From the NCBI RefSeq assembly GCF_003013715.1, contig NC_072813.1:992001-1056000 (forward strand): 64,000 bases of DNA, in the 5' to 3' direction. Numbering within the stretch: position 1 is the first letter of the stretch; every line of letters starts with the position of its first letter. The stretch is from Candidozyma auris. Its lineage: Eukaryota; Ascomycota; Pichiomycetes; Serinales; Metschnikowiaceae. Positions 46,275 through 54,589 of this stretch are shown in pieces. Below the pieces are notes generated by a model. That model was not told where the DNA came from, made no database searches, and saw only the letters and a list, made by a program, of their open reading frames with translations. Position numbers and translations under genes: made by a program.

Positions 46275-47630
46275 ATGCCCAACACCGACAGCACAGGTGG
46301 ACCCGTACATATCCGCCACGATCCTGTGGTGTTAAAGCTATCTTCGTCATTGCAGCTCCATCTTTCGCTGTTGACGTATGCTGCTTACACGATGATCGGC
46401 ATAGCATTGCTTTGGCCGTGGAATTGCTACTTGTCTGCGTCGGCTTATTATGGAGATCGATTTAGCAGTTCTCCCACGCTATCAAAAGCGTACTCTTCTA
46501 CGTTTATGCTGATCAGTACGGTCACAACAATGTTGTACTCATACTACTTATCCCAAAAACAAGAAGGCGTGAATTACCATAGAAGAATCTTCGTTGGTTT
46601 GATCATCACGATTGCCATCTTCGCCTTCTTAGCATTGACGTGTTTTGCAAAATTCTTCATCTTCATGAACGACTATAGCTTCTTTGGGCTTCTCATGCTC
46701 ACAGTGCTCCTTAGTGCGATGGCGTCCAGCTTAGCTCAAAATGGCGCTTTGGCGTCGGCAAATGTGCTTGGAAGTGTTTACACGAACGGCGTGATGGTGG
46801 GCCAGGCGATCGCCGGAGCCCTTCCTCCTTTGGCCCTCATCTGCTCACTTTTGTTGACTGGAGTAAATAAACTGGACTCTGATATTGGCGAACATCATCC
46901 TCACAAGGCGCCAAATGCCGGGCTTACGCTATACTTTCTCAGCGCCTGCCTTGTGGCGTTTTTGTCTGTCTCGATGCTCATCTTATCCAATCGTTATAAG
47001 AGGTTGCACACATACACGCCGTTGGAGAGTGTAGCAGCAGACGAGGAGGAGGGAGAGCCAATTCACCTTTTACAGAAGAAGCATGTGCCGTTCTCGGTCT
47101 TGTGGGGAAAACTCAAGCTCATTGTAATGACCATCTTTTTGACCTTCTGCATCACTTTGGTTTTTCCTGTTTTTGCATCTACCGTTACCAGTGTTCAAGA
47201 AAATCCTTCACTTACTATTCTCAAGAAAAGCATCTACATACCGTTCATTTATTTGATGTGGAATATGGGGGATTTGATCGGACGTGTACTCTGTGGCATG
47301 CCCAATTCGAGGTTTCTCGTACAAGACCCTAAAACGTTGATCACTTACGCCATTGTCAGAGTATTTTTCATCCCGTTATTTATGACCTGCAACATCCACC
47401 CTGGCACATCGAACCCCATGATCTCGTCTGACTTGTGGTACATCCTCCTCCAGTTTCTCTTTGGATTGTCAAACGGTCAATTGTGCACTTCGTGCTTTAT
47501 GGTTATTGGAGACAATTGCACCACCGACGACGAGAAGGAGGCTGCCGGCGGTTTTGCCACAGTTTTTCTTACTTTTGGCCTAGCCGTGGGCAGTTTGCTC
47601 AGTTACCTCTTTGTCCCCGTAGTTGGGTAG
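46275..47630 (+). CDS. FUN26: Equilibrative nucleoside transporter Fun26
   Basis: A 451-residue ENT-family protein from the first ATG; the frame is open a little further upstream but only with TTG. Eleven hydrophobic segments are visible, with hallmarks GIALLWPWNCYLSA (TM1), NVLGSVYTNGVMVGQAIAG (TM5), TLVFPVFAS (TM7) and DLIGRVLCG (after TM8), then DDEKEAAGG before the last helix, which matches yeast Fun26 (DDEKEAAGGF). Fun26 carries nucleosides and nucleobases, in yeast across the vacuolar membrane. The cytosolic loop between TM6 and TM7 is acidic. Confidence 0.93.
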   Translation: MPNTDSTGGPVHIRHDPVVLKLSSSLQLHLSLLTYAAYTMIGIALLWPWNCYLSASAYYGDRFSSSPTLSKAYSSTFMLISTVTTMLYSYYLSQKQEGVNYHRRIFVGLIITIAIFAFLALTCFAKFFIFMNDYSFFGLLMLTVLLSAMASSLAQNGALASANVLGSVYTNGVMVGQAIAGALPPLALICSLLLTGVNKLDSDIGEHHPHKAPNAGLTLYFLSACLVAFLSVSMLILSNRYKRLHTYTPLESVAADEEEGEPIHLLQKKHVPFSVLWGKLKLIVMTIFLTFCITLVFPVFASTVTSVQENPSLTILKKSIYIPFIYLMWNMGDLIGRVLCGMPNSRFLVQDPKTLITYAIVRVFFIPLFMTCNIHPGTSNPMISSDLWYILLQFLFGLSNGQLCTSCFMVIGDNCTTDDEKEAAGGFATVFLTFGLAVGSLLSYLFVPVVG

Positions 47631-47769
47631 ACAACCACTGCATGAGCCACTTAGAAAAAATATGAATCGAAAAGATACATAACAAAGGTTTTTACTTATA
47701 TTGCAGGATACATCTTCGATCCCGTATCTCTCACTTCTACCTCGCCTGCCTCTATTGGTGACTGTCCAT

Positions 47770-47779
47770 TTCGCAGCCA
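47770..47779 (+). promoter_or_regulatory. TTCGCARCCA promoter element, AIM3
   Basis: Exact copy within ATTTCGCAGCCATT, 111 bp before the AIM3 start codon. Confidence 0.55.
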
Positions 47780-47890
47780 TTTTCTAGTCTTCTGCGCGAT
47801 CACCGGTGTACATTCTGTACAGCCCACTATCACCAAATCGGTTCTAGGTACACCCTCCTTAAAACCTCAGCACAACACTCGAATTCACCA

Positions 47891-50755
47891 ATGTCATTCT
47901 GGGATAACAATAAGGACAGTTTTAAAGCTGCTGGTTTGGCCACCGCCCGAGGAATTGGTCGTGGCACAAAGGCTGTCAGCAAAGCCGGCTACAACACCTA
48001 CAAGAGCCATGAAGCCAAAAGGAAAGGGCTACCTCCTCCAGATCAGGGGAATTCCAGCTCCAGTGCTCCTCCTCCCCCAGTGGACTACCAGTACAAGCCT
48101 CCAGATAAGGAGACGTTGGCGCTGTTGCCCAAACCCGTAAAGAGAAACGTGGGAGCGTACGAGCCTCCCAAGCCAGGTGAGAAGTCGAAGTACCCTACTG
48201 TATCAGCTCAGAGTCAGCAGAATACAATGACTCAAGGGCAGCCGCAGTATTACCCGCAAAATCAAGGCTATCAGCAACAACAAGACCAGGGATTCCAACA
48301 ACAGGGTTACCAGACTCAGCCTCAAGTTTCACAACAACCTCAATACCAACAACCTCAATACCAACAACCTCAATACCAACAACCTCAATACCAACAACCT
48401 CAACAACAACAGCAATTCCAGCAGCCATCTCCCCAGCCTAGCCAACAACAGTACCAGCAGCCACATCAACCTCTGTACCAGCAAACTCCACAGGATCAGA
48501 GTCAGTATCAACAGCAGACACAACCTCCAGCGTACGTTCAGGCACCAGGGACTGCTCCAGCTGCTGCCCCAGCCCCAATTTCAAGCCAAGCCCCAGCTTA
48601 TACCGCCACTGGTGCCCCGCCAGTTGCCCAAAGAAATGCTCCTCCTCCACCTCCCAGGTCAGACTCGTCCTCAATTCCGCCTTCAGGGCCTCGGCGTGAA
48701 GCGGTTTCTCCCGACCATAGCACCGGAAGCTCCAAGCAGTCAATGTTTAGACCGGATGTCGATCTCTCTCAGTTTGCACCTCCTCCTATCCATAAAGATA
48801 GGGGAAGCACAGAGTCGTCGCCAGCACCTAAGCATGCCAGTTTAACTGGTCTGTCAATTCCGAGCAAGGAATCTGTTGCACCCTCCAATCCTCCTGTGAC
48901 ACAGCTGCCAGGTATAAGACAGCATCAAAGCACTGCGCCTGACCCTACAAAGTTTGCGCCTCCTCCTCCAATTCGTAGAGGTGGTCAACCACCAGCTCCA
49001 ACGGCTCCAACGAATGCAGCTGATGCGCCCACATCAGGAACAATGCCGGTTTTACCTGCAAATCAAAATTCTCCAGCTATACCACCCGCTAGGGGACCCC
49101 CTCCTGCGTTACCACTGAGAAACTCTGATCTGACGGCTGCCAGTAAACCTGCCAAGGTACCACCGCCAAAACCAGCGACCAAGCCTTCATTTTCGTCGCA
49201 TCCTTCATCAACATCAACTTCGACGGTCCTACCACCTAGCTTACCTGATAGAGAACCCCGTACGAATTCTCCACCTCCACCATATAAAGTCACTGAGAAT
49301 GAGGCGGAGTCGAATGAACCAGCCCGAGCTGCTCAAAATTTTTCTGATTCTTCGTCGACTGGGCCAAACTTTGCAGCTGAAATAGCCCGTTTAAGAAGTA
49401 CTGTTTCTACGTTGTCGACTGAGGACGAGACTACAGTTCTGAAAAAAGTGCCTCCTCCAAAACCGGCTAAACCCTCTAAGCCTGCCAAACCAGCTAAACT
49501 CGTCAACACTCTGAGCGTTGCAAGCCCTGCTGTTGCTGCTAAACCCAAAATCGCTGCAAAACCTGAGATCACTCCAAAGCCTGAAGTTGCCGCAAAATCC
49601 GAAATCAGCGCAATGGCTGATGAATTAAAGAGCACTATGCCGAAGCCACAAGTTGCAAAGAAACCTGAGGTAGCTGCAAAACCATCAGCAGATGCCGCTG
49701 CTGGCATAAAGACTGCCCCTCCACCTTTACCAAGAAGAGAATCTCATCCAGGGAATCAAACAAATGTGGTGCCTCCACGCAAACTCCCCCCTGTGACTCC
49801 TGTTGTACAGCCAAAGCCTCAAGTGACACCACAACCTTCGCCAAAACCTACGCCTTCTGAGCAGCAGGCTGCTCCACCACCACCAAAGCGGAACTACGAA
49901 AGAAAACCGGCTCCTTTGCCACCTCAAGCTTCTGCAGCGTCTGCCATGGGTGAAGCGCTTCCATCACCTCACCAGAATGGTCCTCCTAACTTGGACCTTG
50001 AAATGGGCAGCGGCTGGTTCATGGTTACAGATGGACCTATTGAGTTCCCAAGAGCTTTAAGTGGATTGAACTACACCACCTCGTACATGTATTCCACTCG
50101 AGGTGGACCGGGAGGCATGAAGAAAACATCTACAAGGGAATTGACTGTTCGTCTCAAGGACTTGGCTCGGGTCAAGTACAAATTCAAATGGGAGAATGAC
50201 GATGTTCAAAGTGCAACTGTGGAGATTGCCGAATTCATGCCCTCGCCAATCACACATAGAGTGCCTCTGAATGCTGAACTCGTTGCCTACAGTCAGCAAT
50301 ATGGAGAGCATGTAGCTGCGTGGGCGCTTCATCACGAAGGGCAGAGGGTAGATCGTGGAGAGTGCTGGGACCTTGCGAAGTTTGCTTTGGAAAAAGGCTG
50401 TGGAAAACATGCTTTCATATCAACGTATACTCATCATGGATTCCCCATTTTGGAAGTGCATGGTTCACCCAATGGTGCTACAGTGGTGCGTCCTCAGGCT
50501 GACGAGATAAGAAGAGGAGACATTCTTCAGTTCACCACGGCCAAATTCGAAAACAAGGCCACGGGAAGCTGGCTGACAGCAGGAGATCCCGACCATACAT
50601 CGGTGGTGATTGATAAAGTAGGTGCCAAAGTTATGGTACTTGAGCAGAACGTGGGCGGCGTGAAAATTGTGAAGAGAGGCGAGTATGAGATTGGAAATAT
50701 TACTCAAGGATCTGTTGTTGGTTACAGGCCCATGCCTGCCAGCTGGATTGAATAA
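47891..50755 (+). CDS. AIM3: Aim3/Bbc1-type actin-patch protein with cysteine-protease-like C-terminal domain
   Basis: A 954-residue protein. The N-terminus (MSFWDNNKDSFKAAG...YNTYKSHE) matches the Aim3 start, an amphipathic membrane-binding helix. The long middle part is Pro/Gln-rich, with YQQPQ repeats and many PPPP tracts that fit SH3 and profilin binding. The C-terminal 250 residues form the domain shared with Bbc1, with an NlpC/P60-like fold: Cys825 in RGECWDLA and His902 in DHTSVVI are in the right order for a catalytic pair. In yeast, Aim3 binds Rvs167 and slows actin barbed-end growth at cortical patches. Whether the Cys-His pair is active is unknown. CTG codons, if any, should be read as Ser. 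Confidence 0.85.
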   Translation: MSFWDNNKDSFKAAGLATARGIGRGTKAVSKAGYNTYKSHEAKRKGLPPPDQGNSSSSAPPPPVDYQYKPPDKETLALLPKPVKRNVGAYEPPKPGEKSKYPTVSAQSQQNTMTQGQPQYYPQNQGYQQQQDQGFQQQGYQTQPQVSQQPQYQQPQYQQPQYQQPQYQQPQQQQQFQQPSPQPSQQQYQQPHQPLYQQTPQDQSQYQQQTQPPAYVQAPGTAPAAAPAPISSQAPAYTATGAPPVAQRNAPPPPPRSDSSSIPPSGPRREAVSPDHSTGSSKQSMFRPDVDLSQFAPPPIHKDRGSTESSPAPKHASLTGLSIPSKESVAPSNPPVTQLPGIRQHQSTAPDPTKFAPPPPIRRGGQPPAPTAPTNAADAPTSGTMPVLPANQNSPAIPPARGPPPALPLRNSDLTAASKPAKVPPPKPATKPSFSSHPSSTSTSTVLPPSLPDREPRTNSPPPPYKVTENEAESNEPARAAQNFSDSSSTGPNFAAEIARLRSTVSTLSTEDETTVLKKVPPPKPAKPSKPAKPAKLVNTLSVASPAVAAKPKIAAKPEITPKPEVAAKSEISAMADELKSTMPKPQVAKKPEVAAKPSADAAAGIKTAPPPLPRRESHPGNQTNVVPPRKLPPVTPVVQPKPQVTPQPSPKPTPSEQQAAPPPPKRNYERKPAPLPPQASAASAMGEALPSPHQNGPPNLDLEMGSGWFMVTDGPIEFPRALSGLNYTTSYMYSTRGGPGGMKKTSTRELTVRLKDLARVKYKFKWENDDVQSATVEIAEFMPSPITHRVPLNAELVAYSQQYGEHVAAWALHHEGQRVDRGECWDLAKFALEKGCGKHAFISTYTHHGFPILEVHGSPNGATVVRPQADEIRRGDILQFTTAKFENKATGSWLTAGDPDHTSVVIDKVGAKVMVLEQNVGGVKIVKRGEYEIGNITQGSVVGYRPMPASWIE
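48332..48401 (+). repeat. AIM3: Coding minisatellite in AIM3 (15-bp unit)
   Basis: The unit CAACAACCTCAATAC is repeated four times without change (48332-48391), then a partial fifth copy. It is in frame and codes for Q-Q-P-Q-Y, from codon 148. Perfect identity at the DNA level points to recent expansion and length polymorphism. Confidence 0.92.
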
Positions 50756-50902
50756 CAAGTGCAATTCTACGACGAGGGGAGCTAATCAGTGTTAAGGGCC
50801 TACGTAAGGCACACACTTCCCTGCAGTGCGCATCGAGAGGTCTGCTTAAAAAAGCGCAGCTAACTATGATCTCTAATCTACTCCACAACTTCTCCTGACG
50901 AC

Positions 50903-52690
50903 ATGCCTCTGGCCGACCTAATAGCGCCTGCTCTTTCTACTGCTCAGGATGAGGAGACTTTTAGCTATGCGAAAGTTGACGTTGCCGAGAAGAAACGGTT
51001 GCATCTAAATCTCCAGCCTGATGAGGATTATCTAGGCAAGATCTATGAGTACTACAATTTAAACGAAGTGGCTGAATTCCTCAGGCAGAAAGATGAAGCA
51101 GGAGTATCTCCGAGGTACAAGAGAGTGACTCTTCAGTTTCCTGATTCCCTCGTATGTGATGCTGCTGCAGTCACCCAGCAGTTGCAGAGGGTCCTAGGTC
51201 TCACAGTTGCAACCGATGAGTCCGCGACAAACTGTGACAAAGGTTGTCAGGTTAGCTGTTGCAAGACGAACACTGATAAAGAAAGCAATAAGGAAAAAGA
51301 AAAAGAAAACGACACCATCTTTAATAGTCCTCAAACGCTCTGGGTTCTAGCGGACACTTCTTACTCTTCTTGCTGTGTAGACGAAGTGGCAGCTGAGCAT
51401 GTCAAGGCTGATCTTCTTATCCACTTTGGTGACGCCTGCCTCAATGCTGTTTCCAAACTCCCCTGTGCATACGTTTTTGGGAAACCTCTTGTGGATATAC
51501 ACAAGCTAGTTGACCAATTCAAGGGCCGGTACCCAGAGAAAGATGCTAAAGTTGTGCTCATGGGAGATGCTCCACACACGTATATCTTACATCATTTGAA
51601 GGAATCTCTTCTGGAGTATACAAATTTGGTGATTGGTGATGTTGAGGCGCTTGCAGCCCCCATTCTCGGGTACAAACCAATGCCAGCCAGAGCAACGAGC
51701 CTCAGAGCGCTTAACCGAGTTTATCATGGTCTAGACGAAGACGATCTGGCGTTGGCTAACTATGATTTGTTTCATATTACAGCACCAGAGACGCCTCGGT
51801 TGCTCCAGCTCACTACAAAGTTTCTGCTGGTGACTCTTTTCGATCCGCTAGACAACAGCGTCTCTCAAGGTCCGTATCCGAACTTGATGCGTCGTTACAG
51901 ATACATGCATATGGCGAGAGCGGCAGGTACCATCGGCATCTTGGTGAACACGCTTTCGCTCAGCAACACGCGAGAAGTGATCAACGGAATCGCCAAAAAA
52001 ATTAAAGAGGCAGGCAAAAAGCACTACATTTTCGTTGTGGGCAAACCCAACGTGGCTAAGTTGGCGAACTTCGAGGCTATCGACCTTTGGTGCGTTCTCG
52101 GATGCGACCACCAGGGCATTATTGTCGATCAGAACAATGAGTACTTCAAGGCAATCGTTACTCCATACGAGTTATTGTTGGCCCTCAGTGACGAATTGTC
52201 GTGGACAGGCCAGTGGGTGACCGATTTCAAAAGCATCTTGAGTGAGATTGGCAATGAGCTGGATGATGAACAAGACGAAGCCAAGAAGGAGTTTAAAGAA
52301 GTAGTCGACGGCTCTGATTCCGACGAAGACGCACCCATGTTTGATCCAGTGACAGGCAAATTCACCAGTAACGCCAAACCGCTCAGGCGACTCCAGCACC
52401 TCCAGATCACGCAAGAAGCAGATCCTGAATCGCAACTACCAGACTCCACAGCCCTTGTTCAGAAACTTTCTCTGGCCATAGCCCTCCGCAACACTGTCTC
52501 GACCTCAGCAGCGCATCTTCAAAATCGAGCATGGACTGGGTTGGGCAGTGATTTCAGGAACCAAGAAGACGATAGCGAAAGTGACTTCGACGAAAGCGGT
52601 GCTGCTGTTGAAGAGGGTGCCCTGGGAATCGCGAGGGGCTACGATTATGATAGAACAAACAAGAGCCAGGGATCCTCTTTTGGTGCTTGA
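50903..52690 (+). CDS. DPH2: Diphthamide biosynthesis protein Dph2
   Basis: A 595-residue protein of the Dph1/Dph2 family. The N-terminal part has ITLQFPDSL-type and ADTSYSSCCVDEVAAEHVKADLLIHFG blocks, with the Cys of domain 1; domain 3 includes the WCVLGCDHQGIIVDQNNEYFKAIVTPYEL region. A Lys/Glu insertion with CDKGCQVSCCKTN (about 112-140) is Cys-rich. The C-terminal 100 residues are acidic. Dph1-Dph2 carry a 4Fe-4S cluster that cleaves SAM to put the 3-amino-3-carboxypropyl group on His of translation factor eEF2. Length is near yeast Dph2 (534). Confidence 0.93.
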   Translation: MPLADLIAPALSTAQDEETFSYAKVDVAEKKRLHLNLQPDEDYLGKIYEYYNLNEVAEFLRQKDEAGVSPRYKRVTLQFPDSLVCDAAAVTQQLQRVLGLTVATDESATNCDKGCQVSCCKTNTDKESNKEKEKENDTIFNSPQTLWVLADTSYSSCCVDEVAAEHVKADLLIHFGDACLNAVSKLPCAYVFGKPLVDIHKLVDQFKGRYPEKDAKVVLMGDAPHTYILHHLKESLLEYTNLVIGDVEALAAPILGYKPMPARATSLRALNRVYHGLDEDDLALANYDLFHITAPETPRLLQLTTKFLLVTLFDPLDNSVSQGPYPNLMRRYRYMHMARAAGTIGILVNTLSLSNTREVINGIAKKIKEAGKKHYIFVVGKPNVAKLANFEAIDLWCVLGCDHQGIIVDQNNEYFKAIVTPYELLLALSDELSWTGQWVTDFKSILSEIGNELDDEQDEAKKEFKEVVDGSDSDEDAPMFDPVTGKFTSNAKPLRRLQHLQITQEADPESQLPDSTALVQKLSLAIALRNTVSTSAAHLQNRAWTGLGSDFRNQEDDSESDFDESGAAVEEGALGIARGYDYDRTNKSQGSSFGA

Positions 52691-52709
52691 GGTGAAGGCT
52701 TGGGGAGTT

Positions 52710-52719
52710 TTCGCAACCA
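52710..52719 (+). promoter_or_regulatory. TTCGCARCCA promoter element, SDR gene
   Basis: Exact copy within GTTTTCGCAACCAG, 93 bp before the SDR start codon and 20 bp after the DPH2 stop. Confidence 0.5.
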
Positions 52720-52811
52720 GTGCGGAGTGCAGACTGAGCACACTAGTGCAGCCCTCGGGTTGCATCTCAAGCTTCCGGTTCTTTTCTTAGTGAACTACAA
52801 CTCCACAACAA

Positions 52812-53844
52812 ATGACAGTGGACGCTCTTGTTCACCAGATCGTCAGACTCCACTGGGTTTTGTACCCAATACTATTCCTTTTGTGGTATGTTGCAGCCTT
52901 TTGAGCGTTGTTTTTCACGTCACACTAACTCCAGCCTTTACACTCGCTTCAACTGGGTTTACGTTCTAGCGTATACTTTAATCTTTGCCCTCGACGCCGC
53001 TGCACTCTATGGCAGGGCATACAAGCTACCGACACGGTGGATACTGCTCGGAGAGAATGACGTTGCATTGGTTACAGGTGGGCTGTCAGGGTTAGGACTC
53101 GAGTTGGTCAAGCAGTTGCTCTTCGACTATAAGGTGAAAAAGGTGATTGTTTTGGACATTAGGAAACCGCAATTCGAGTTTGCCTCAGCAAAGCTTGAGT
53201 TTCACAGATGTGACCTTTCGAGAGAACACGACTTGAACTATACACTCAATGCTGTGTTACACAACTTAGACGCTCAGCGCGAGCACATTTCAGTGCTCAT
53301 CAACAACGCCGGAGTGAGAAATAGCGGGCTGTTTCTAAGTCTATCTGAAGACCAAATCCGCCAAACGTTCAATGTGAACACGTTTGCTCAAATCACTTCA
53401 TTCCGCAAAGTCATTTCTCATCACATCAAACACCATAAACACTCACAGCTCTACGTTGTATCTGTGTCATCGATATTGGCCGCCTTGGCACCAAAAAACG
53501 GATCCATTTATTCTGCGTCAAAAGCAGCAATATACCAAATTCACGAAAGCCTTACTCAGGAGCTTCAATCCTTCGCAAACATACGACTTCTTCTTGTCGC
53601 CCCGGGCCAGTTGACTACGGACATGTTCCGGGACGTGGAACCTAGCAGCCAATTTCTTGCGCCGCTTGTAAACCACATTCGTCTAGCTTCCGACATTTTA
53701 AACAGGGCAAACAAAGGAGAAAGGGGGGTTCTTTCTTCTCCTTTCTACGCCAACTGGCTCCCCATGGTCAAGGTATTGCCAGTGTTTCTACAAGACTTGT
53801 GCCGCTGGTTTTCCCAGATGGACGAAAAACTTTCGGATAAGTAG
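52812..53844 (+). CDS. Membrane-anchored short-chain dehydrogenase, one 49-nt intron
   Basis: Exon 1 (52812-52885) and exon 2 (52935-53844) join in phase 2 to give 327 residues. Without splicing, exon 1 hits a stop within the intron and exon 2 has no ATG before the domain. Exon 1 codes for a hydrophobic N-terminus (LYPILFLL), which with a second segment (VYVLAYTLIFALDAAALYG) would anchor it in the membrane. The SDR core has TGGLSGLG, NNAG and YSASKAA (catalytic Tyr/Lys), as in retinol-dehydrogenase-like SDRs. Substrate unknown; possibly lipid or steroid. Yeast YDL114W is a candidate relative. Confidence 0.82.
52886..52934 (+). other. SDR-gene intron, 49 nt
   Basis: Donor GTATGT, branch CACTAAC, acceptor CAG directly after TC (CACTAACTCCAG). 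The branch adenine is only about 6-7 nt from the acceptor. The intron has an in-frame stop, so retention would end translation. Confidence 0.85.
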
Positions 53845-53876
53845 AATTTAATAGACATGCACGCCAAATCATGGAC

Positions 53877-54436
53877 CTATTGGCTCTTTTTCTCCACCAA
53901 CTCTCTAAACTCGTTCACGGCTGCCTCCTGGTTAAAGTAGCCAAATGCATCGTACAACCTGGTGAAAGGAATCTCCTTAGAGGTAGAACTCTGCTCGTTG
54001 CCATTGAGGACAACTTTCACATGGTATATTGGGTCGTACTTCGTCGTCCACCCGTAAACGGAAATGGTGTCCTGTTTCTTCTTTCCCACGTACTTGTTGT
54101 TCTTGTAGCCAGGACCTGAGGTGAAGTATAGTAATATGCAACTTACGACGAAATATAACGCCACGGCGCCCAATATGACATAATATGTATCGTTAAAAGA
54201 GTAATTCTTGTCCAACCAAAAAAGAAACCCGGCAATGGCCACTGTGACGCATCCAAGAGCAAGCTTTATATCTATCAATGTAAAAGACTGTTCATAGCCA
54301 AAGTGGCCAAAAACAGTAGGAAGCTGCTCTTCAAGATAGTTTCTCAAATCCGTGATGGAGCTATGGTTAGTTAAATCGGATAACTTGACTTTGATTGCTT
54401 GACATACTTAAGGTTCACCTTCTTTCCGCTGGACAT
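53877..54436 (-). CDS. SPC2: Signal peptidase complex subunit Spc2, one 47-nt intron
   Basis: Exon 1 (54436-54408) codes for MSSGKKVNL plus two bases; exon 2 (54360-53877) continues N-SITDLRNYLEEQ. The 170-residue joined protein matches yeast Spc2 (178), which starts MSSAKPINVYSIPEL, so the exon 1 call is well supported. The protein has two hydrophobic helices (about 46-64 and 76-96) with a cytosolic charged tail containing VGKKKQD. Spc2 links the signal peptidase complex (Sec11) to the Sec61 translocon in the ER. It converges with the SDR gene, with only 32 bp between stops. Confidence 0.9.
54361..54407 (-). other. SPC2: SPC2 intron, 47 nt
   Basis: On the minus strand: donor GTATGT, branch AACTAAC, acceptor TAG (AACTAACCATAG). 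The first intron in the coding direction, after 29 nt. A very small spliceosomal intron. Confidence 0.88.
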
Positions 54437-54589
54437 GATGGTGTGGTGGGCTTTACAAGTACTTCGTGTCGCGATTGAATTGATGTGTCCAGTACACTCC
54501 CACTCAGTTAGTCCACGAGTCGAGGAGAGAATCCATGGAAAACCACGGAAGAGAAACCCACCCAATGATGTATAAGAATTGTTTTTTGA

